Assembly (NCBI GenBank): GCA_027382625.1
Contig: JAJKFJ010008564.1
Span: forward strand, 1 to 15,411
DNA from: Tetmemena sp. SeJ-2015
Taxonomy: Eukaryota; Ciliophora; Spirotrichea; Sporadotrichida; Oxytrichidae
Reading direction: 5' to 3'
Length of the DNA stretch: 15,411 nt
Shown here: piece after piece, positions 9,124 to 15,411 of the stretch
Layout of the letters: each line of letters opens with the position of its first letter
How positions within the stretch are numbered: the first letter of the stretch is position 1
The notes under the pieces: generated by a model
Database searches by the model: none
Told to the model about the DNA's origin: nothing
The model's input: the letters and a program-made list of their open reading frames with translations, nothing else
Made by a program: the position numbers and the translations under genes

Positions 9124-9555
9124 CTAACTGCCAGATGTAACTAGACACCTAGAAATATCTCCGTTTGAATTTGAAGATCCTGCATAGCAAGTCTTGCAAG
9201 TATTGCTTGATGATTGAAAGCCATTAAACTCAGAGCATGCAGCGCAGTTTGTAGAACTAGTCGCAGTAGTGCAATTAAAAAATGATACAAATAAAACTCC
9301 TATATACTAATTTTGGATGTTTGAGTTGGTGCAAGTATCAGATGTCGCACCCCCTGTTTTATAATACCCGTTAGAGCAAACAAGGATTAAATCTAGTTAA
9401 TCAAAGATAATCATTTATCGAAACAAGGCACCTGTTGGACCTTGTTAAATCATAGGAGCTGCAACCAGTTATTACCCCACCTGACGAAAGATAAGCCAAA
9501 CATCATTTTAACAATAAACTTATATATTTACAACACTGCCCGTTACTCAAGTAGT
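9124..9555 (-). CDS. Cysteine-rich surface protein, MDS block 4
   Basis: Three putative IESs (9503-9535, 9386-9428, 9277-9312) interrupt this block. With them removed the minus strand reads YLSNGQCLAYLSSGGVITGC, SSYDLTRSNRCLVCSNGYYK, then TSDTCTNSN, QNCTTATSSTNCAACSE and NTCKTCYAG. The regular CxxC and GYY-K spacing is typical of ciliate cysteine-rich surface proteins. Without the deletions the frame is broken twice. The join to block 3 (ACTACTT pointer) recreates CNSNYYLSNGQC, which supports that both blocks belong to one gene read from right to left. Confidence 0.8.
9277..9312. other. Putative IES, 36 bp, pointer AATT
   Basis: AATT at 9273-9276 and 9309-9312. Deletion is frame-neutral and contains no stop in frame, so the only support is that it removes a hydrophobic Phe/Val stretch and brings CTNSN next to QNCTT, improving cysteine spacing. 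Confidence 0.4.
9386..9428. other. IES, 43 bp, 8-bp pointer AAACAAGG
   Basis: AAACAAGG lies at 9378-9385 and 9421-9428 (CCTTGTTT on the coding strand). The 43-bp deletion changes frame and joins NRCLV to CSNGYYK in one cysteine-rich frame. The AT-rich interior has no coding character. This is the clearest IES in the window. Confidence 0.85.
9503..9535. other. Putative IES, 33 bp, pointer AACA
   Basis: AACA at 9499-9502 and 9532-9535 (TGTT on the coding strand), same codon phase. Deletion removes an in-frame TGA and joins SNGQC to LAYLSSGG. Confidence 0.65.
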
Positions 9556-10180
9556 CTCATACAAATATATTTATTAAGTAAACATGCTAAGTTAAAATAA
9601 TTATAATGCAGTTAAGAATCTCATTGTTTTTTAAAAATTATTTAGTAAAATTAATTAAGATGATGGATTCTTAAAAGAATTTGAATAATGAGGAAAGTAC
9701 ACATAGATTTTTATATTGATATATTGCACAATTTATTTAAATAAGTTATACAGTCTCTATTTCTGGAATACATTGAGAGTTTTAATAATTATAATAATCA
9801 GCCAAATTAATCATGATTATTTCTGCATAAATTTAACTAGCTATGTCAATTTGAAAAATTACTACTATACACAGAGGATTAGCCAATACTATTAAACATT
9901 AAATAAAGCAGCTAAAATATAGGGGACTATCTCATAGATATTATAGAAACTCTAAAACATAATTAAACAGTAATCCTCGATTTAAAAAGGCCTTCTTCAA
10001 GATTATTAAGTGCAAACTCATGCTTTATTTCTGCCTGTACACGAATATTATTGTTTAAAAATATAATTATTTGGCTTAAAATAAAATTCTTCCTAAACGA
10101 ATTTTTTTACTTTGATAACTTTAATTTTAATTAATGTTATTAAAAACTTAAATTATAAAGTTATTTTAATTTAAAGTAGT
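9556..10180. other. Large putative IES, 625 bp, pointer AAGTAGT
   Basis: AAGTAGT lies at 9549-9555 and 10174-10180. Deletion changes frame and joins CNSNYY to LSNGQC, exactly the cysteine spacing seen elsewhere in the protein. The interval contains a separate minus-strand frame (9846-10055), so it may hold an MDS of another gene. Confidence 0.7.
9846..10055 (-). CDS. Open frame inside a putative IES, unknown
   Basis: The minus-strand frame reads NNNIRVQAEIKHEFALNNLE, EGLFKSRITV and on to TGA 9846-9848. Its first 25 codons are purine-first and Glu/Lys-rich, unlike the surrounding DNA. It has no cysteines and does not fit the protein encoded by the flanking MDSs. It could be an MDS of a different, interleaved gene. 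No family recognised. Confidence 0.35.
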
Positions 10181-10275
10181 AGTTGCTATTGCAAGAAAGG
10201 CAAGAGGAAGTATCACTCGCACTACAAGTTCCGCAATTCATGACTGGGTAGCTAGACCCAGAAGCTGTTGTGCAT
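10174..10275 (-). CDS. Cysteine-rich surface protein, MDS block 3
   Basis: The minus strand reads CTTASGSSYPVMNCGTC, then SASDTSSCLSCNSNYYF before AT-rich DNA. Six cysteines in about 35 residues, including two CxxC pairs. Both ends coincide with short repeats shared with the neighbouring blocks: ATGC on the coding strand at 10272-10275 (to block 2, recreating NFYQCTTASG) and ACTACTT at 10174-10180 (to block 4). At about 100 bp this is a typical internal MDS size. Confidence 0.75.
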
Positions 10276-10590
10276 AAAATTTATGTATAGTTTCTCTAAT
10301 AAAAATATATAACTAATCAAAGCCATACTTATAATTTGGTGATGTTAAACTAATATTCAATAGTTAATAATCATTTTCTTGATATAAATTTAAGATATCA
10401 GGGTTTAAAAGCTTTATTTGCTAAGATATTTTTATTTTAGTAGATATATATTAGCTAGAGAAGTAATCATAGCTTGATTCGAAATTATATTTAATAAAAT
10501 AATTTGAAAAGATAAAGAATTAGGGTCACTACTTCCATTGGTAAATAAGTTTGAATTCCCTCTAAATTTTACAAGAGATTAATTCTCTGA

Positions 10591-11175
10591 GTTATTGAGC
10601 GGTAGTCGATCATATTATTAAAAGTGGCTCCCTCAGCTTGTGGTATCCGAGATATTCAAGGGTTCATCAATAGATCTACAGATTCTAAAGCTTATGGGGA
10701 AGTGAAATACACAAAATCAGCAGAATTATTAATAAGACAATTAGGAGTTTAATCAAATAAATAGAGTTTAACCTTAAACACCGAAATGTAGTAATTGCTA
10801 GTTACCAAGTTATTCTACTATTAATTTATAAGACAAAGGTTCTGGAAAAGTCTTTGCATCATCTCTACATCTAATTTTTTTATATTAAAAATATTATTCG
10901 ATTATATCTGGAAATTTTATTTTTAAAAGTAAATTTTAGGTTTATTGAGATGTATTATAGAATTATATATTATTAAATTTCTAGGCAAAAAATTGCTCCA
11001 TTCATTAAAAATAAATAAGAGTATTCTATATTAATAATTTATTTGGCAATTTATATGTATTTATATTTCTTTAATTTTTATATAGCGCATTCTAAAGGTC
11101 AATTGTAAAACAAAATGGATGTTACTTGAGCACGTTTAAAATAATTTTTAAATTATTTTGGGTTAAATAGCATGA
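10591..11175 (+). CDS. 195-codon open frame nested in a putative IES
   Basis: From after TGA 10588-10590 to TGA 11173-11175 the plus strand is open in ciliate code. The best part, 10621-10760, reads KVAPSACGIRDIQGFINRST, then SKAYGEVKYTKSAELLIRQL, with purine-first codons and no TAA or TAG in the first 43 codons of that line. The later half is AT-driven and Ile/Phe/Leu-rich, so the true coding end may be earlier. The first in-frame ATG is late (10786), so this is probably an internal MDS or begins in another segment. It lies in the interval that must be removed to join two MDSs of the cysteine-rich gene on the other strand. No family recognised. Confidence 0.4.
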
Positions 11176-11229
11176 GTTGATCAAGAATTTATGTTTTTGA
11201 CATTTAAAGTGATTTAGAATAATAGATTA

Positions 11230-11643
11230 TCAATATAATATTTTTTGATCTATAAATTAATAATCAAATGGAACAAGAATAGACCAGGAAGAAATGATTA
11301 AGGATTAAAATCCTCGATTTAAAAATAAAAACAACAAAAATTTGAACTTGACTTCGTACTCTTTTATAGCTTTTAGTCTTAAAAAAAAAAGCTGAGGAAA
11401 GCCAAAGACAATCACTTTATCTTAAAAGAAAAGTATTTTTTCTTAAGATTTTTTATTTTAGAGGAGGAGAGATCCTCTAATGCAAATGTTAAAATTTGAT
11501 GCAGCTTTATCTTCTGCTTCATTGCAAATTCCTATTTCAAAAATTTTACCTTCTCTTATTTAAGGAAATCTACTTGCTCGCTAGAATCGTGTATACTTGT
11601 ATTTATTTGAAAAAAATATAAATTCACGATGAACTAATGCTAC
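11230..11643 (-). CDS. 137-codon open frame nested in a putative IES
   Basis: The minus strand is open from after TGA 11644-11646 to TGA 11230-11232. The first 75 codons read VALVHREFIFFSNKYKYTRF, then REGKIFEIGICNEAEDKAAS, NFNICIRGSLL and VIVFGFPQL. The GKIFEIGICNEAEDKAAS part is strongly purine-first. It has few cysteines and does not resemble the flanking cysteine-rich gene. A plus-strand frame over 11470-11560 is also open but Leu/Ser-rich, as expected of a shadow. It could be an MDS of an interleaved gene or an IES-encoded protein. No family recognised. Confidence 0.4.
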
Positions 11644-11797
11644 TCATCCCATAATACATATTTTATAAATTGTTCAATATATTTAAAAGTTATTCAATTT
11701 AAAATTAACAAAGTTTGGAATTAATTTTTTTAAAACTAATTTCTGATTTTAAATTCTGAAAAAAAAAGTTTAAAATTATTAAAATAATTTTGAATGA

Positions 11798-12014
11798 GCA
11801 TTGGTAAAAGTTGACTAGTCCAGATGCGATAGTAGTTGTTTCGGTTGCATTTATAGCTAAGCTATAGCCAGCGACTTGAGCTTATTGGGGACAACTTTCA
11901 CAGCCACTCATTGACTCGCATGACTAACTTTTATATTATCTTAATTTAACAGTGAGGTCCGCACCCTATAGTTAAACAATTTTAATAAAACTTCAGATTG
12001 CTTTTTATTAATCT
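11798..12014 (-). CDS. Cysteine-rich surface protein, MDS block 2
   Basis: With a 22-bp IES (11929-11950) removed the minus strand reads LKFYQNCLTIGCGPHC, then QSCESMSGCESCPQQAQVAG, YSLAINATETTT and LVNFYQC. Before removal CGPHC and SCESMSGCESC are in different frames. The cysteine pattern continues from block 1 through a possible 30-bp IES at 12015-12044. TAA codes Gln in several places. Confidence 0.75.
11929..11950. other. IES, 22 bp, pointer TAAC
   Basis: TAAC at 11925-11928 and 11947-11950 (GTTA on the coding strand). Deletion changes frame and recreates GCGPHCQSCESM. Confidence 0.7.
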
Positions 12015-12044
12015 ATTTATAGATTTTGATTATCAGAACAATCT
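12015..12044. other. Putative IES, 30 bp, pointer AATCT
   Basis: AATCT at 12010-12014 and 12040-12044 (AGATT on the coding strand), same codon phase. Deletion is frame-neutral but removes an in-frame TGA and joins FEGTKTQKQR to LIKSNLKFYQNC. Confidence 0.6.
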
Positions 12045-12530
12045 TTATTTCTGAGTTTTGGTGCCTTCAAACTTACATCTGCATGTACCAGAAACTGGAT
12101 TGTTAACAAAGCCATGATGAACCTTTTAGCAGTCAGGCACACACATTGAATATCTGGCTGGAAAGTTAAGTAAGTTCGTATTGTTTGTTAAAAGGTAGAG
12201 ATTTGATCTACATTTGGTACACTCAATGAATGTAACTCCGTTGTAGGCATTCCTTTAACATTCACTGCAACCGTATATTTTGTTTTCACACTCTATTCAA
12301 TATTTAAAACTATCCAAATCTTACTATAGCAACTAGCTCTCCCAGCATTTATTGTAGACTAACCCAGGCCATCATCTTAGTACTCATCGTTGTTGCCTAT
12401 AATTGAATATTAGGTTAACATCTTGAAATGATTACAAGTTACTGAAGTTGGACCGCCACCGCCCCCACCTCCTGTCTATGGCTAAGCATACCCCAGTAAT
12501 GAAAGCAATAAGAGGTAAAATATTAGTTAG
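12040..12530 (-). CDS. Cysteine-rich surface protein, N-terminal block
   Basis: Read leftward from about 12526: a signal peptide LIFYLLLLSLLGYAQ, a run of seven Gly (12452-12472), PTSVTCNHFKM, then GRASCYSKIW. After a 17-bp IES (12297-12313) it continues IECENKIYGCSECQRNAYNG, FIECTKCRSNLYLL, MCVPDCQ and TCRCKFEGT. The signal peptide places the protein in the secretory pathway, and the dense CxxC content indicates a disulphide-rich extracellular protein. TAA/TAG encode Gln just after the signal peptide. I cannot find the initiating ATG in this frame: an in-frame TGA lies upstream near 12585, so the first codons are probably in a further MDS to the right or the start sits behind an unresolved IES. 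Confidence 0.8.
12297..12313. other. Very short putative IES, 17 bp, pointer CTAT
   Basis: CTAT at 12293-12296 and 12310-12313 (ATAG on the coding strand). Deletion changes frame and joins SCYSKIW to IECENKIYGC. Only 13 bases plus one pointer copy would be removed. Confidence 0.6.
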
Positions 12531-12540
12531 CTCCAAAGTT

Positions 12541-12981
12541 AGGACTTGACAAAGAATATTTCTTTTCCAAATATTTTAAGGGAAGTTCACTTTTCTTTTT
12601 AGTTCTCCTTGACTTAAGTTGGGTTAATTATTTAGGAACATATAAGAGTTTGTGTGATGAGATGATCTGTTTAGTTATTCCTCATTTGTATAGTTTTATA
12701 ATATAGTCCTTTGACTCTTTAATTATAATAGAATAATTGAAGTTATATCATCAAATACAACGCCTTTTATATTTATAATTTTAAAAGACTAGTCTCATTT
12801 AGATAATCTAAGCTGTCCTAACTTAGTCTACTTATTTAGCTTTTCTATTTTTATCTGATGATATCTAATTCTGATTTGTTCCTAACCAAATGGAAATCAA
12901 TTATAAATTGAAGTTAGTCTTTATATAATTAATTCAATAAACCAAAAAAAAACATTCGGGGCTATTCAATATTATCTAATT
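12541..12981. other. AT-rich DNA between two minus-strand genes
   Basis: It lies between the N-terminal end of the cysteine-rich gene and the stop codon of the next minus-strand gene. It should hold the 3' flank of one gene and the promoter and missing first exon or MDS of the other. A frame with ATG near 12640 is open toward the signal peptide but is in a different frame from it. No terminator or promoter motif could be recognised. Confidence 0.5.
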
Positions 12982-13960
12982 TCAATCAAAATATCTGAGA
13001 CCCTAATATGTAAAACTATAGTATTTTTAAATAGATATACGTATCTTAGGATAGACATCACCTGAAAAGACACTTTAATATAGAGAAGATAGGATCATAT
13101 GATCGTGAATACAAAATTTGTTGCAAACATCAAAGTATTTTCCACAACTAGATCTTATCTCTTTTTTTTAAATGTAATTTTGAAGCTTTTCGCAAGAAGA
13201 TAGTATTTAAACTAAACATTTTATTTATATGATTTCACTAAGAATTTGTTAATTGCTTAGATATTATTATTATTCTCAATATCAAACCATCTCTAAACTC
13301 GTTAGTATCTAAGTTTATTAGGAGTTGTTCCATAGTTTAAAGTAAAAAAGCAAGTCCTTATGCTTTGAATATTGCCTTAAAGCTGATCTTACTGCTTTCA
13401 TCTTTCAAAAGCATTACTTTTAAAAACAAATTTAATAAATCAAATTATTATCAGCTACTTCTTTAAATTATACCACTTTTTGTTTGTGAAAGCAGTTATG
13501 TTCAGCTAATCCTAACTTCAATATATTAAATTATTGAGCTTTTGTAGGTTAACTGCGATATAACTACTCAAAATTACAACACGGAGAGTTCTTGAATATT
13601 CTTCCTTTTTAATACAAAACTCTTTCATATGTCTTAGGCACAATTGTGCTGGCGTTAGAAATGTGCCAACCATTCTTGTAAACATTCCTATGATGAAGTT
13701 GAGTCAAGAAGTTCAACAATTATCAACTTTAAGCTTATTCTAGGAGGACCTATCTAACTTTGAGCCGCAGAGAGTAGGGGACTGAATAAGTTCATTTTTG
13801 CTATTAGCAGTCAAACTATAGCACATTCTGGTTCCCAAATTGTATCAGTCTGTAGAATCTCTTGCAGGTTATTCATACCGTTACAAATTTAAGTTGCCTT
13901 TATTCCTTGTACTCAACAAGAAGGTGAAAGTTATCATGGCTTGAAGTTCTCCTCCGAGTT
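12982..13960 (-). CDS. Unknown soluble protein, C-terminal half well supported
   Basis: The minus strand ends at TGA 12982-12984. With putative IESs 13199-13244, 13406-13464 and perhaps 13520-13542 removed, it reads LRHMKEFCIKKEEYSRTLRV, SSYIAVNLQKLGLAEHNCF, HKQKVVQFKDESSKISFKAI, QTMEQLLINLDTNEFRDGL, ISKQLTNSCEKLQNYIQKKE, SCGKYFDVCNKFCIHDHM and finally YYSFTYQGLRYFD. Composition is charged and helical, with no signal peptide or clear membrane segment. The C-terminal Cys/His cluster might bind a metal, but no known finger pattern fits. Upstream of 13560 all three frames look open (for example NNLQEILQTDTIWEPECAI near 13860), so the N-terminal half and start are unresolved; coding character may extend to about 14080. 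No family recognised. Confidence 0.6.
13199..13244. other. IES, 46 bp, pointer AAGAA
   Basis: AAGAA at 13194-13198 and 13240-13244 (TTCTT on the coding strand). Deletion changes frame, skips a TGA and joins SKQLTNS to CEKLQNYIQ. A second repeat, TATCT on the coding strand, would give an in-frame alternative with a shorter protein. Confidence 0.65.
13406..13464. other. IES, 59 bp, pointer TCTTT
   Basis: TCTTT at 13401-13405 and 13460-13464 (AAAGA on the coding strand). Deletion changes frame, avoids a TGA and joins KQKVVQF to KDESSKISFK. Confidence 0.7.
13520..13542. other. Possible IES, 23 bp, pointer CTT
   Basis: CTT at 13517-13519 and 13540-13542 (AAG on the coding strand). Deletion changes frame and joins SSYIAVNLQK to LGLAEHNCFH. 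The 3-bp repeat alone is weak evidence. Confidence 0.4.
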
Positions 13961-14080
13961 TCAGTTTTTTTTCTTCTCAGTAATATTATTTCTCACAAAC
14001 ATTCTAATTTATTGATATTTGCGTATCTTTGCAATAATTAGGGCACTTTTATCTGTTTGGGCTTTGTTGCAAAATTTTTA

Positions 14081-14412
14081 TTTTTATTAACAATTATTTT
14101 TCACTATTTTGATTGAGTTTTAGATCTCAATTTCAAATATTTTATTGATTATCTAATTCATAAATAAGAATTAAAAATGCGAAATAAGATGACTTTTTAA
14201 AACATAAAATTATAGAATATATTTATCACTTCATTAAAATTATAAAAAAGCTTAAAGAAGTGTATCCAAATAAATAGGATAATTTTGTTTTAATGAGTTT
14301 AAAAATATTTCATAATTAAAGTGCGAATATTAAGATAAAAAACTTCTTATTGGTAATTTGATCTATTTTATAAAACTACCTAAATACTTAGTATTACCAT
14401 TTATCTTACAAA
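14081..14412. other. AT-rich DNA between divergent genes
   Basis: It separates the minus-strand gene ending its coding character near 14080 from the plus-strand beta-helix frame starting at 14413, so it should contain divergent promoters. A/T runs only; no motif can be assigned. Confidence 0.5.
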
Positions 14413-15300
14413 ATGAATGTCTCTATAATCCATAGAAGAACTAACTTATAATAAAATTTCTTCTCTAATCTATTGCTTTTTAGGAATGTTAATTTTATTA
14501 TGCTTTATAAATCAAATAAAAAGATGTAGCTTACTAATGTAGCTGCTGGCAAAAACGGAGGAGTATTTTATTTGGGAAATGCAGCTTAGATATCAATAAC
14601 TAACCCTGAGAGCACATTCTACTCCATATCAAGTGGATAGTCGGGTTCTTTCATAAACGTATTACACATATAATTGAATATAATTAAATTAATTTATATT
14701 TATATGCTAATCCTTCAGAGTAAATGGCCATTACTTTATCAATAAAACAACAACTGCATTATTAATTAAATCAAATACAGAAGTCAAATGTCTTACTACA
14801 ACTTATTCATAATTAGCTGTCTCCACATTTTCAGCTGCATCCCAAACTTTAACTTGTTCTAATTATGGAGCAATCTATCTAAATACAGCTATGATAAGCA
14901 CAGTTCTCACAAACGTCACTATATAAAACTGTAATTTCGGAAAATCTTGCGGTGGTGCCATTAAAAATTTTCTTAAAAGAATAAGTAAGAATAGCATATT
15001 TAAATGTTTAGCGTCTAGAATGGTACTCTTTCTGTGACTGAATCAAAGTTTTTACAAAACTCAGGATTATATGGTGGAGCTATACTATGCTCTCATTGCA
15101 GCCTCATAATTAACTAAATAGTCTTTGAAGATAATAAAGTTCATATTCTCATAATGTATTATTTTAAATAATAAAAAGGTTTAGTGCAGCTTATGGTGGC
15201 GCACTTTATTTTGTTGGAAGCTTATAATAATTTATTTGTTATAGGATTAAAATGGTTAATAATTTATCTTCGATTAGTTTAGCATAGAAATACATTGTGT
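14413..15300 (+). CDS. Beta-helix (Pmp/pectin-lyase-like) repeat surface protein
   Basis: The frame is open from ATG 14413 (the first usable Met; the true start may lie further left). It reads LTNVAAGKNGGVFYLGNAAQ, then across IES 14654-14717 GSFRVNGHYFIN, then CSNYGAIYLNT and NCNFGKSCGGAIKNF. Across IES 14993-15021 come KNGTLSVTESKFLQN, SGLYGGAILCSHCS and VFEDNK, and after a third interruption AAYGGALYFVG. The repeated F-x2-N..GG-A-[IL]-Y unit forms parallel beta-helices in extracellular adhesins and lyase-like proteins. The catalytic residues of a lyase are not apparent, so a structural or surface role is likelier. TAG and TAA are Gln. The C-terminal part runs off or beyond the right edge; frames after 15250 are uncertain. 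Confidence 0.75.
14654..14717. other. IES, 64 bp, pointer TTCA
   Basis: TTCA at 14650-14653 and 14714-14717. Deletion changes frame exactly as needed to join SGQSGSF to RVNGHYFIN. A GT..AG intron in the same place (14659-14718) would be 60 bases and leave the wrong frame. Confidence 0.75.
14993..15021. other. IES, 29 bp, pointer AGAAT
   Basis: AGAAT at 14988-14992 and 15017-15021. Deletion changes frame and joins GGAIKNFLKRISKN to GTLSVTESKF, restoring the usual spacing of the repeat. Confidence 0.75.
15142..15182. other. Third interruption of the beta-helix gene, boundaries ambiguous
   Basis: VFEDNK (ending 15138) and AAYGGALYF (from 15186) need a deletion of length 2 modulo 3. TT at 15140-15141 and 15181-15182 gives 41 bases and FEDNKVSAAYGG; TAAATA at 15115-15120 and 15165-15170 gives 50 bases but loses VFEDN. 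GT..AG intron choices leave the wrong frame. Confidence 0.4.
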
Positions 15301-15306
15301 TTAAGA

Positions 15307-15320
15307 TTTTTTTTTTTTTT
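15307..15320 (+). repeat. Run of 14 T
   Basis: A homopolymer just after the last convincing beta-helix coding sequence. It is prone to sequencing error and may mark IES or 3' flanking DNA. Confidence 0.7.
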
Positions 15321-15411
15321 ATTGAAATATAAAAATATATTGAGCTTTAAATTTAGAGTTAATTTAAAAGTCTAACCCAACAACTAATTTTACAACGAAG
15401 TGCATAAGTTA

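Larger units (their letters stand above)
10276..11801. other. Very large putative IES, 1526 bp, pointer GCAT
   Basis: GCAT at 10272-10275 and 11798-11801 (ATGC on the coding strand). Deletion changes frame and joins LVNFYQC to CTTASGSSY in the cysteine-rich frame (one shared Cys codon). The repeat is only 4 bp and could occur by chance; support comes from phase and from both flanks ending where coding character ends. Two long open frames lie inside, one on each strand. Confidence 0.5.

Noticed and set aside
12361..12380. TGA read as Trp (karyorelict-type code)
   Set aside because: Trp is TGG wherever the protein is recognisable, and most internal TGAs lie in segments bounded by pointer repeats.
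13740..13960. Plus-strand open frame over the minus-strand gene
   Set aside because: It is open for about 85 codons, but the downstream minus-strand pieces join coherently, and the plus frame is Phe/Ser-rich as expected for a shadow.
14659..14718. GT..AG intron in the beta-helix gene
   Set aside because: Its length (60) leaves the downstream exon in the wrong frame; the TTCA-flanked 64-bp deletion fits exactly.
15097..15190. TGCAGC 6-bp repeat as pointer (15097-15102 and 15185-15190)
   Set aside because: The 88-bp deletion gives the wrong frame for the downstream AAYGGALYF repeat.
1..15411. tRNA or rRNA genes
   Set aside because: I saw no cloverleaf-like GC-rich stem set or conserved rRNA sequence on either strand by eye.

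Overview
The window reads as germline (micronuclear) DNA of a ciliate, most like a hypotrich spirotrich such as Oxytricha or Stylonychia; the species cannot be named from sequence. Three things support this. (1) Recognisable protein segments stay open only if TAA and TAG code for Gln and TGA is the stop; tryptophan in these segments is TGG. (2) Coding segments are short islands (MDSs) in very AT-rich DNA. (3) Neighbouring islands are interrupted by segments flanked by short direct repeats ('pointers', 3-8 bp). Deleting one repeat plus the interior restores the reading frame or removes an in-frame TGA, the behaviour of internal eliminated sequences (IESs).

Layout. 1-35: a 14-bp tandem repeat. 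442-636 (+): a beta-helix-like island split by an IES. 763-1979: a GC-rich Tc1/mariner (IS630)-type element with terminal inverted repeats, TA flanks and a broken transposase. 2024-4030: several unrecognised ciliate-code frames on both strands. 4690-8241: scattered plus-strand islands, mostly with the GG-x-x-Y beta-helix signature, and a damaged B-box-like gene on the minus strand (5194-5700). 8366-12530 (-): a secreted or surface cysteine-rich protein gene in at least five MDS blocks, read from right to left, starting with a signal peptide and seven glycines. Two of its IESs are large (625 and 1526 bp) and contain further long open frames. 12982-13960 (-): a second minus-strand gene of unknown function with a well-supported C-terminal half. 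14413 to the right edge (+): a beta-helix / Pmp-like repeat protein interrupted by at least two clear IESs.

The main interest is the architecture: MDSs of different genes on opposite strands are interleaved, with open frames inside putative IESs of another gene. The pointer joins were found by reading the sequence by eye. Joins that change frame and recreate family motifs are strong; those resting only on a 3-4 bp repeat are weaker. The many TGA-free frames in AT-rich DNA are individually uncertain.
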